From the IMG/VR virus record IMGVR_UViG_3300046683_000549, positions 1 to 21,506 of that record: a stretch of DNA of 21,506 bases. One strand, given 5' to 3'. Position 1 is the stretch's first letter, and every line of letters starts with the position of its first letter. A model generated the notes under the pieces. It was not told the origin of the DNA, searched no databases, and saw only the letters and a program-made list of their open reading frames with translations. Source of the DNA: a virus. This document shows, piece after piece, positions 16,091-21,506 of this stretch. A program made the translations under genes and the position numbers.

Positions 16091-17413
16091 GTGAGGCGCT
16101 TCCTTGCCGCTGTGGCGGTGTTCGCCGGATTCTCCGCCGTCACCCTCACCGTCGCCGCCCAGTCTGCGCCCGCCCCGTATCCACTCGTCGATCCGTCGAC
16201 GCCGATGGTGCAGGTGCAGACCGGTGAAGGGCTGACGTCTGTCGCGGCGCGGGTGTGTGCCTCGGACAAGACCAACTTCTTCCACGCTCTCCAGCAACTC
16301 AACCCGTGGTACCAGTCCGGGGTGCAGCCGGGGACGGTGCTATGGCGGCCGTCATGCCCCGTGGTCTACTCGCGGCCGTCGTCTACCACGACGACGACGG
16401 GGGTACCGGCGACCACATCGACGACAATCCCAGCCACGACCACGACGATCCGTCCGACGACCACGACGAGCGCGCCGACAACCTCGACGAGTTCTACCGT
16501 CCCGGGCGTCTGTTCGGCCCCCCCAAACACCCCCGGCGGTAGCGACGGCCGGGGCGGCTGCTTCCCGGGAGTCGACAACACCGGGCCGAACGTCCCCGAA
16601 TCGGCGTTGCCGGCCTACACCGGCGACTGCTACATCCGCACGGCGACGGTGATCGACTCGAAGGTGATCCGCTGCGATCTGGAAGTCCACGCCCCGCTGA
16701 CGGTCCGCAACTCGTACCTCTACGGCCAGGTGTTCAACAACAACGACTGGCCCGGATACGTCATCCGCGTCGAGGACACCGTCATCAACGGGGTGCAGCC
16801 GAACGGCTACGCCTGTCACGACTGCGGCATCGGCGGCCCGAACTGGACGGTGCTCCGCACCGAGATCTTCAACACGAACCGTGGCGCCTTCTGTGTCCAG
16901 GAATGCCTGCTACAGGACTCCTACATCCACGGGCAACGGTTGAACCCTGTCCCGTCGAACCTGGAGCACGCCTCCGGCGCGAGAGTCGAGCAGTTCACGA
17001 CGTTCACCCACAACACGCTGGCCTGCGACTTCCAGGGGCCGTTCGTGAACGACGAGATCGGCTGTTCGGCGGACCTGACCGGCTACCCGGACTTCGCTCC
17101 GATCTGGCACAACACGATCACCAACAACCTGTTCATCGCGAACGGTGTCGGCAACGCCTACTGCGCCTACGCCGGGAACGACACCGGCAACCCGCGCACG
17201 AAGCCGTTCGGGAACGATCCGAGGAACGCCACGTACGTCGTGTTCACCGGCAACGTGTTCCAGCGTGGCCCGAACCGTCTGCCGCAGTACGGCACCGGTC
17301 CCGGTGTGTGCGGTGCCTACGGCCCCGTCGTCGCCTTCGATCCGTCCCGCACCGGCAACGTCTGGTCCGGCAACGTCTGGGATACGGGCGGCCTCGTCCC
17401 GTCCGAGAACTAG
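16091..17413 (+). CDS. Exported protein: signal peptide, LysM-like, Thr-rich linker, beta-helix
   Basis: The GTG at 16091 follows the previous stop by one base and begins with a clear signal peptide (RRFLAAVAVFAGFSAVTLTV, likely cut after AQSA near residue 26). The open frame reaches further left, but that start would spoil the signal peptide. The product has 440 residues. Residues about 40-88 resemble LysM (VQTGEGLTSVAARVC, HALQQLNPW, VQPGTVLWRP). Residues 96-140 are a Thr/Ser/Pro linker. Residues about 155-440 show the repeating N-rich strands of a right-handed beta-helix (TVRNSYLYGQVF, VLRTEIFNTNRGAF, HNTITNNLFIANG, FTGNVF), with many Cys that may form disulfides after export. It could be a wall-bound polysaccharide-active or surface-masking protein. 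No catalytic residues can be assigned. A signal peptide is unusual among virion genes. Confidence 0.75.
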   Translation: MRRFLAAVAVFAGFSAVTLTVAAQSAPAPYPLVDPSTPMVQVQTGEGLTSVAARVCASDKTNFFHALQQLNPWYQSGVQPGTVLWRPSCPVVYSRPSSTTTTTGVPATTSTTIPATTTTIRPTTTTSAPTTSTSSTVPGVCSAPPNTPGGSDGRGGCFPGVDNTGPNVPESALPAYTGDCYIRTATVIDSKVIRCDLEVHAPLTVRNSYLYGQVFNNNDWPGYVIRVEDTVINGVQPNGYACHDCGIGGPNWTVLRTEIFNTNRGAFCVQECLLQDSYIHGQRLNPVPSNLEHASGARVEQFTTFTHNTLACDFQGPFVNDEIGCSADLTGYPDFAPIWHNTITNNLFIANGVGNAYCAYAGNDTGNPRTKPFGNDPRNATYVVFTGNVFQRGPNRLPQYGTGPGVCGAYGPVVAFDPSRTGNVWSGNVWDTGGLVPSEN

Positions 17414-17416
17414 GAG
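17412..17416 (+). promoter_or_regulatory. AGGAG ribosome site fused to upstream TAG stop
   Basis: The sequence TAGGAGC begins with the stop of the exported protein (17411-17413). Its AGGAG serves the next ATG at 17422 with five-base spacing. The same stop-plus-site layout occurs at 18435-18441. Confidence 0.7.
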
Positions 17417-17421
17417 CACCC

Positions 17422-17709
17422 ATGACCATCGGATTCCCCGTTACGAAGGCCCGTATCGACGGACAGTTGGGCGACGCCGTCTACGCTCTCCGCGAGGCGT
17501 TGGCCCGCGTCGCCCGGCTCAAGCTCGACCTCGACGAGATCCAGGACGCCGACCTTCAGGCAATGGGGTACACGGCGGGCGAGGTGACCACGCTGAAGGC
17601 GTCAATCACCGACCTCAACGCATTGGCGAACATCTCTCACGGGCAGGGCACTCAGGCGCAGCCGAACGACTTCTTCTTCAATGCCCGCCAACTGATCCGT
17701 CTGTCCTGA
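17422..17709 (+). CDS. Small conserved-type phage protein (95 aa), function unknown
   Basis: The ATG at 17422 has AGGAG five bases upstream. The open frame continues to the left, but only as a shadow of the exported-protein gene. The 95-residue product is mostly helical: KARIDGQLGDAVYALREALA, then VARLKLDLDEIQD, MGYTAGEVTTLKASI, and a C-terminal QPNDFFFNARQLIRL. The pattern of a helical protein with a GYTxGE(V)xTLK motif recurs, in my recollection, in phage late regions without known function. It may be a virion or chaperone-like component. No motif for an enzyme is seen. Confidence 0.7.
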   Translation: MTIGFPVTKARIDGQLGDAVYALREALARVARLKLDLDEIQDADLQAMGYTAGEVTTLKASITDLNALANISHGQGTQAQPNDFFFNARQLIRLS

Positions 17710-17729
17710 CGTAACGGAGGCGACCCCTT

Positions 17730-18437
17730 ATGGCGATCGCCTACGGCGGTGCTCTCGGTGAGCAACACGCGGGCAGCGCCGTAACCCTGACGACTTCGGC
17801 ATCGGCGCCCTCCGGGTCGCTGGTCGTCCTCTCGATGTCGTGGTTCAGTTCGTCGAACTTCACGCTGACGTCCGTCTCCGGGGGTGGGTTGACGTGGGCG
17901 GTCGACAAGCAGAACAACGCCAACGGCGGCTATTGCACCGGCATCGCCTCGGCGCAGGCTCCTTCGGGTCTGTCGGCGTCCACGGTGCTCACCGCGACGA
18001 TGAGCGGCGGCAGCATCATCGCCAGCATGAAGGCGTACTACATCACCGGGGCTGCGACGTCGACCCCGGTGGATGCGACCGGCAGCGGCGGCGCGTCAGG
18101 CACGTCCAGTTCGGTCAACGTCGTCACGACGAACGCCGACGACATCATCGTCTACGAGACGTGGAACGACATCAACGGCGACATCACCCCGACCACCGGT
18201 TTCACCGAGATCTACGACCTGCTGTATGTCCCCGACGACATCCAGTGCGAGAACGGCTACCGGGTTGTTTCCGCCACCGGCACGTACGGGGCGGGTGGCA
18301 CCTGGACCGGCTCGAAGAACTGGACGACTTCGGCCGTCGCCTACAAGGCCGCCGCGGGTGGTGGGGCTGCATTTGTCGCAGACGGTCCACTAGTGTTCGG
18401 CCAGGACGCCACAACCGTTCGATCGTTCTACTGGTAG
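17730..18437 (+). CDS. Beta-sandwich structural protein, Ig-like
   Basis: The 235-residue product has GGAGG at 17716-17720, nine bases before the ATG. It is rich in Ser, Thr, Gly and Ala with alternating strands: SLVVLSMSWFSS, FTLTSVSGGGLTWAV, then MKAYYITGAAT, VNVVTTNADDIIVYETW and WTTSAVAYKAAAGG near the end. This is the layout of Ig-like or fibronectin-like virion domains that present on capsids or tails. A short Gly/Ala linker leads to a C-terminal tag (PLVFGQDATTVRSFYW). No enzyme motif is seen. Role inferred from composition and neighbours. Confidence 0.65.
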   Translation: MAIAYGGALGEQHAGSAVTLTTSASAPSGSLVVLSMSWFSSSNFTLTSVSGGGLTWAVDKQNNANGGYCTGIASAQAPSGLSASTVLTATMSGGSIIASMKAYYITGAATSTPVDATGSGGASGTSSSVNVVTTNADDIIVYETWNDINGDITPTTGFTEIYDLLYVPDDIQCENGYRVVSATGTYGAGGTWTGSKNWTTSAVAYKAAAGGGAAFVADGPLVFGQDATTVRSFYW

Positions 18438-18440
18438 GAG
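18436..18440 (+). promoter_or_regulatory. AGGAG ribosome site fused to upstream TAG stop
   Basis: TAGGAGC includes the stop of the Ig-like gene (18435-18437). Its AGGAG lies six bases before the ATG at 18447. This fixes that start over the second ATG two codons later. Confidence 0.7.
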
Positions 18441-18446
18441 CAACCA

Positions 18447-18947
18447 ATGACGATGCGGATTTATCGAGCCTGGAACGGCCCTAGCCCGACGACGGCTGCC
18501 CAGGTCGGCGTCACCACCGGCACCGCCATCAAGACGCTCCTCCAGATCGCCACACCTTCGACGTTCGACCTGACCATCGTCGCCTGGGGCATCTCGATGA
18601 ACGCCGCAGCCGCCGCTACGGGACCGGAGATCGAACTGATCGAGACCGACGTCGCGGCGACAGTGACGGCGCACGTCGCCGCCGGGTTGGTGAAGATGAA
18701 CATTCCGACCGGGCCGAACTCGGCCGTCACGTTGAGCACGACCGCCACCGGCTACACGGCGACCGCAGAAGGCACGACCACGGCGAGCCGCGTCTTCGAT
18801 GGCGGGTACCTTCAGCCGACCGGCCTGTATGCCTTCCGTTGGCCGCTCGGCTACGAACCGGTCGTCGGGGTGTCGAAGTTCCTCCGCATCCGCGTAACGT
18901 CCGCGGTGGCATACAACGCCCTCTGCTGGATCGAATACGGCGAGTAA
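18447..18947 (+). CDS. Small beta-rich structural protein (166 aa), function unknown
   Basis: AGGAG six bases upstream selects the first of two closely spaced ATGs. The product has 166 residues. It contains TPSTFDLTIVAWGISMNA, EIELIETDVAATVTAHVA, a Thr-rich middle and a C-terminal RWPLGYEPVVGVSKFLRIRV before NALCWIEYGE. The alternating hydrophobic pattern implies a beta-sandwich, perhaps a trimeric jelly roll. It sits between an Ig-like protein and a repeat fibre and is probably a virion surface component. No family can be named with confidence. Confidence 0.65.
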   Translation: MTMRIYRAWNGPSPTTAAQVGVTTGTAIKTLLQIATPSTFDLTIVAWGISMNAAAAATGPEIELIETDVAATVTAHVAAGLVKMNIPTGPNSAVTLSTTATGYTATAEGTTTASRVFDGGYLQPTGLYAFRWPLGYEPVVGVSKFLRIRVTSAVAYNALCWIEYGE

Positions 18948-18957
18948 GGGCTAGCCC
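18948..18957 (+). repeat. Perfect 10-base palindrome filling a gene junction
   Basis: GGGCTAGCCC occupies exactly the ten bases between the TAA ending at 18947 and the GTG at 18958. The preceding AAGGG (18946-18950) overlaps it and is the likely ribosome site. The stem would be only five base pairs with no loop, so it is more plausible as a DNA site or chance than as a hairpin. Confidence 0.5.
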
Positions 18958-20100
18958 GTGGCGCATTACGGGCGCGCAGACCCAATCCAATCGATCGCCA
19001 TTCGGGCGGTCGAGGTCGGGCCGATAACTGTCGCGATCGACACGGCGGACCTGTCGCTCACCGGCATCGACCCGACCGCCACGGGGACCGGGACCGCCAC
19101 AGTCGCGATCGACCCGGCGACGGTCACGTTGACCGGCCAGGACATCGCCGCATCCGGGTCCGGGACGTCGACGACGTCGATCGATGTCGCCACCCTCACC
19201 TTGACCGGCGTCGACATCACCGCAGCCGGGTCGGGTACGGCGACAACGACGATCGACCCGGCCACGCTCACGCTGACCGGCGTCGACGTGACCGGTGCGG
19301 CCTCCGGTACCGCCACCGTCACGATCGACGTGGCGACACTGACCCTCACCGGCCAGAACATCACCGCCTCCGGGACGGGGACGGCGACCACCACCATCGA
19401 CGTCGCCACGTTGACGCTGACCGGCATCGACATCTCGGCCGCCCCGACCGGCAGCACCGTCGCCATCGACACAGCCGTCCTCACGCTCACCGGTCAGGAC
19501 ATCACCGCAGCCGGGTCCGGCACCGCGACCGTCGCAATCGACCCGGCCGCGTTGACGCTCACAGGCCAGGACATCACGGCGACAGGTTCCGGCACCGCGA
19601 CGAGAACGATCGACCCGGCCACGTTGACGTTGACCGGGATCGACGTCGTCGCCTCACCCACCGGCACGACTGTTGCCATCGACACGGCGACGCTCACCCT
19701 GACCGGTCGCGACATCACGGCGACGGGGTCTGGCACCGCGACCATCGCGATCGACCCGGCAGTCCTCACTCTGACCGGTCGCGACATCAACGCCTACATC
19801 ACCGGCAGCCTCCTGGCAGCGATCATCGTCTGCGACATCACCGGGCCTGCCCTCAGCCGCAGGGTCCTCGGCCCTGCCATCGACGCGATCACAGTCGATG
19901 GGCCACGCCGCGACACGGACACCGTCACAGGCCCAGCCGTAGCCGTGGTCGTCACTGGTCCCGCCGCCGTCGCCTACATTCTCAGCGGCCTCGGGCGGGT
20001 CGCAGGTCTCCTCACCGGCCCGGCGACCGAAGGCAGAAACACGACCGGCCCCCGGACCGGGAGTAAGGTAATCGGCGGTCCGTCCAACCGGTGTGGCTGA
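18958..20100 (+). CDS. Repeat fibre-like protein with eleven 23-24-residue units
   Basis: The GTG at 18958 has AAGGG seven bases upstream and gives 380 residues. After a 23-residue lead, residues 24-284 are eleven tandem units built on TxxIDxATLTLTGxDITAxGSGTA; each looks like two or three short strands. Such a chain would form an extended beta structure, suiting a fibre or adhesin. Residues 285-380 differ: they have eight GP dipeptides (ITGPAL, LGPAI, VTGPAV, LTGPAT, TTGPRT and others) and a Cys near each end (292 and 379). No signal peptide or anchor is seen. The neighbours are virion-type genes. Fibre function is inference; the repeats are certain. Confidence 0.72.
   Translation: MAHYGRADPIQSIAIRAVEVGPITVAIDTADLSLTGIDPTATGTGTATVAIDPATVTLTGQDIAASGSGTSTTSIDVATLTLTGVDITAAGSGTATTTIDPATLTLTGVDVTGAASGTATVTIDVATLTLTGQNITASGTGTATTTIDVATLTLTGIDISAAPTGSTVAIDTAVLTLTGQDITAAGSGTATVAIDPAALTLTGQDITATGSGTATRTIDPATLTLTGIDVVASPTGTTVAIDTATLTLTGRDITATGSGTATIAIDPAVLTLTGRDINAYITGSLLAAIIVCDITGPALSRRVLGPAIDAITVDGPRRDTDTVTGPAVAVVVTGPAAVAYILSGLGRVAGLLTGPATEGRNTTGPRTGSKVIGGPSNRCG
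19027..19809 (+). repeat. Eleven tandem 69-72-base coding repeats with higher-order triplets
   Basis: Units run 24, 24, 24, 24, 24, 23, 24, 24, 23, 24 and 23 residues. Units 6-8 (19387-19599) and 9-11 (19600-19809) match as triplets. Each triplet starts with a 23-residue unit ending APTGS or SPTGT, then a unit starting TVAIDTA, then one starting with IDPA. Units 1-2 look like the last two members of such a triplet. The array probably grew by duplication of single units and of triplets. Confidence 0.88.
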
Positions 20101-20105
20101 GGACT

Positions 20106-20110
20106 AGGAG
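20106..20110 (+). promoter_or_regulatory. AGGAG ribosome site in CTAGGAGCC context
   Basis: AGGAG lies five bases before the ATG at 20116 within CTAGGAGCC. Here the TAG is not the upstream stop (TGA 20098-20100), so the surrounding bases are kept without that need. Confidence 0.65.
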
Positions 20111-20115
20111 CCAAG

Positions 20116-20451
20116 ATGCAGATTGATCGCGATTCCACCGAGTACCTCTACATCGGCGTGTCCGGCCAGGTTCCATCGGTCGGGGCGGAGATCGCCTTCG
20201 TCCAGCCGCCGGCACGTCCGACGGCCCCCGACTGGAATGACGCCGTCGTCGTCCCGAACAGCAGCGACCCACTGTGGGCTGACGCCGTCGCTTCCGGGGT
20301 GACCGGCAACTACTATGTGGCGATCCTCGTCGGGGCCTTCGGGACGGGGGGCGTCGAACTCGTCCCGAACGACTATCAGGCATGGCTTCGCCTCACCGAC
20401 ACCATCGAGCAGCCGGTTCGCGTCGCTCCCGCAGCAGTAGAGGTCCTCTGA
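20116..20451 (+). CDS. Small late structural-type protein (111 aa)
   Basis: The 111-residue product has AGGAG five bases upstream. It is beta-rich: MQIDRDSTEYLYIGVSG, VGAEIAFVQPPARP, NYYVAILVGAFG, then VPNDYQAWLRLTDTIEQPVR near the end. The last part resembles small phage proteins whose domains carry a short linear description of a ligand-like strand, but I cannot assign a family. The gene overlaps the next one by one base (TGATG), which suggests equal-level expression with the two genes that follow. A virion or baseplate accessory role is likely. Confidence 0.65.
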   Translation: MQIDRDSTEYLYIGVSGQVPSVGAEIAFVQPPARPTAPDWNDAVVVPNSSDPLWADAVASGVTGNYYVAILVGAFGTGGVELVPNDYQAWLRLTDTIEQPVRVAPAAVEVL

Positions 20452-20672
20452 TGGAGAAGATCACCGTCGCCTACGAGCACGATCCCCAGGACCTCACCCA
20501 GATCTGGATGGCCGCCAGCGTCAGCACGCCGACCGACGCAGACTGGGTGCCAGCGTTCCGAGACACCGTCGACGGTCAGCGTGTCATCTGGATCAAGTCC
20601 GACGTCGCCCTGCGAGGGAACCTGTGGGTCCGCGACGCGGCGGGAGTGCGGCGAGCAAGCCGGCTGTCGTGA
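20451..20672 (+). CDS. Small hypothetical protein (73 aa)
   Basis: The ATG at 20451 shares its A with the previous stop (TGATG). The frame is open further left, but only inside the preceding gene. The 73-residue product begins MEKITVAYEHDPQDLTQIWM and contains DADWVPAFRDTVDGQRVIWI and a final LWVRDAAGVRRASRL. It looks like a compact beta domain. Coupled starts on both sides imply it works with its neighbours, perhaps as a virion component. No recognised family. Confidence 0.6.
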   Translation: MEKITVAYEHDPQDLTQIWMAASVSTPTDADWVPAFRDTVDGQRVIWIKSDVALRGNLWVRDAAGVRRASRLS

Positions 20673-21010
20673 CCGTCAAGATCTTCGAGAGGGTGTCCGG
20701 CGACACCGGCCCGGACATCGAGGACGTCATCGACCTTGACGTCGACTTGGCTACCGCCGACACCGTCACCGCCGTCCTGTACCGCAACCGCGAGGCGACC
20801 AGCGAAGCCCCGGTCGCCGTCGTCGACGTCGCCACCAACACGATCGCGACGGATCTCGGCGAATGGTTGCCGACCGCTCGATCGGGGGACTGGAAGATCA
20901 AGTACCGCGTCGGATGGTTCGACTCGCACCGGTTCGTCTACTCACAGCAGTGGACATCCAACCCGGGCCGACCGGCCATTATCAGAGTAGGGAGGAACCC
21001 GATCCCATGA
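20669..21010 (+). CDS. BppU N-terminal-like beta protein (113 aa)
   Basis: The GTG at 20669 overlaps the previous stop (GTGA); an open stretch to the left is a shadow. The product has 113 residues. The order of strands resembles the N-terminal domain of baseplate upper proteins (BppU): DVIDLDVDLATADTVTAVLY, then APVAVVDVATNTIATDL, a GDWKIKYRVGWF strand pair and a closing PGRPAIIRVG. In lactococcal phages this domain fixes receptor-binding proteins to the baseplate. Here it stands alone, so it may be an adaptor for a separate fibre. The fold call is moderate. Confidence 0.6.
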   Translation: MTVKIFERVSGDTGPDIEDVIDLDVDLATADTVTAVLYRNREATSEAPVAVVDVATNTIATDLGEWLPTARSGDWKIKYRVGWFDSHRFVYSQQWTSNPGRPAIIRVGRNPIP

Positions 21011-21291
21011 CCACACCCAAGTCGAAGACCCGCAAGCCGAAGGACGTTGCCCCGCCGGCCGTCCAGTTCGGCACGAGAAGCGACGATGTCCGGGCACTCC
21101 AGACATTCCTCCGCGACCACGGGTACCAGATACCCGAAACCGACGGCAGCTTCGAGAACTACACCCGCAACGCCGTCGCCATGTTCCGCGAGGCCAACGG
21201 CCTCGGCCTGAGCGGCGACTGGGACGAGCGCACTGTGGCGGCGACCACTGACCTACTAGCACAGGGGAATGTGGTAGCCTTCACCGAGTGA
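21007..21291 (+). CDS. Stand-alone peptidoglycan-binding domain protein (94 aa)
   Basis: The ATG at 21007 overlaps the previous stop (ATGA). The product has 94 residues: a basic Lys-rich lead (TTPKSKTRKPKDV), then one PG_binding_1-like domain with SDDVRALQTFLRDHGY, ETDGSFENYTRNAVAMF, REANGLGLSGDWDERT. The layout LQxxL, DGxFxxxTxxAVxxFQ-like and GDWDxxT is that of the wall-binding repeats also seen in the endolysin at 12939-13970. No enzyme domain is attached and no signal peptide is seen. It may give the virion affinity for the cell wall, or be a remnant of a larger lysin. Confidence 0.72.
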   Translation: MTTPKSKTRKPKDVAPPAVQFGTRSDDVRALQTFLRDHGYQIPETDGSFENYTRNAVAMFREANGLGLSGDWDERTVAATTDLLAQGNVVAFTE

Positions 21292-21506
21292 AGGTCTTCT
21301 GTCTTCTGAACAACGCGCCGCCCCAGGCGCGAATCGGAGGCATGATCGCCACCCACCAGTTCCTCCGGGGACTCGTCGAAGCAGGCCATGACCTGAAGGC
21401 GATCATCGAGCAGCCGAACGCCGACTACCTCTTCGAGGGCGTCCACTACCAGTCCGAGGACCCGTTCACCGCCCTCTACATCGCCGACTGTGACGTCGTC
21501 CTGTCG
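21288..21506 (+). CDS. Glycosyltransferase (GT-B type), 3' end outside window
   Basis: The GTG at 21288 overlaps the previous stop (GTGA) and the frame stays open to the right edge; 73 codons are visible. The start KVFCLLNNAPP is a first Rossmann strand. It is followed by RIGGMIATHQFLRGLVEAGHDL, the Gly-rich loop, helix and GH motif typical of GT4-like enzymes, and by a further acidic-then-hydrophobic strand (ADCDVVLS). GT-B enzymes transfer a sugar from a nucleotide donor. In a tail-gene operon it may glycosylate capsid or tail proteins. Only the N-terminal half-domain is seen, so donor, acceptor and family are open. Confidence 0.65.
   Translation, partial: MKVFCLLNNAPPQARIGGMIATHQFLRGLVEAGHDLKAIIEQPNADYLFEGVHYQSEDPFTALYIADCDVVLS

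Noticed and set aside
18966-19790. Two - strand open frames (18966-19490 and 19494-19790) with repeated Val/Pro-rich sequence.
   Set aside because: Their repeats are the mirror of the + strand fibre repeats, which have a ribosome site and a coherent protein; the reverse frames have no support.
19027-19809. CRISPR-like array of regular repeats.
   Set aside because: The period is a multiple of three with conserved codons throughout, there are no unique spacers, and the repeats encode a continuous protein.
20054-20081. GGACCG ... CGGTCC inverted repeat near the end of the repeat fibre gene, as a terminator.
   Set aside because: It is inside coding sequence, has a 16-base loop and lacks a T-run; the next gene follows 15 bases after the stop.
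1-21506. tRNA genes, insertion sequences, integrase or attachment sites.
   Set aside because: No cloverleaf-like segment, transposase, terminal inverted repeat or recombinase motif was found by reading; almost all bases are in virion, lysis or accessory genes.

Overview
The window is a stretch of a tailed-phage (siphovirus-type) genome, or of a prophage late region. It is GC-rich, and every believable gene is on the + strand. The genes are packed with almost no gaps, and many starts overlap the preceding stop (ATGA, GTGA or TGATG). The gene order tape measure, tail tip, fibres, lysis, late structural genes, glycosyltransferase, together with the protein families, points to a phage of a high-GC Gram-positive host, most likely an actinobacterium. 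The Thr/Pro-rich linker of the secreted protein at 16091-17413 resembles linkers of secreted actinobacterial proteins, including those of Acidimicrobiia; this host hint is inference only. No integrase, repressor, att site or tRNA is visible, so lytic versus prophage cannot be decided.

Region 1 (1-9927), tail core and tip. A large tape measure protein, cut by the left edge, is followed by a Cys-rich distal-tail-like protein and a tail-hub-like protein. Both of the latter appear to carry a LamG/concanavalin-A-like domain. Region 2 (9924-12151), fibres. Three genes follow: a small beta protein with a coiled N terminus, a C1q/TNF-like head protein, and a fibre ending in an S74-type self-cleaving chaperone. 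The last two share the same Cys-containing N-terminal segment (C3, C8, C10), probably a common docking module. Region 3 (12144-15618), lysis. It holds a lysozyme-like protein and an M15-type peptidase with two peptidoglycan-binding repeats. After the only sizeable non-coding gap come five small membrane proteins, including a three-helix holin whose Shine-Dalgarno lies in a hairpin.

Region 4 (15628-21291), late beta-rich cassette. It contains small structural-type proteins, a signal-peptide-bearing LysM-like plus beta-helix protein, and a fibre-like protein with eleven 23-24-residue repeats. A BppU-N-like protein and a stand-alone peptidoglycan-binding domain complete it. Region 5 (21288-right edge) is the start of a GT-B glycosyltransferase, which may glycosylate virion proteins.

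The genes read as one long late transcript that builds the tail, equips it with several glycan- and wall-binding modules, lyses the host, and possibly decorates the particle with sugars. Functional calls rest on motif recognition by eye; no database search was made.
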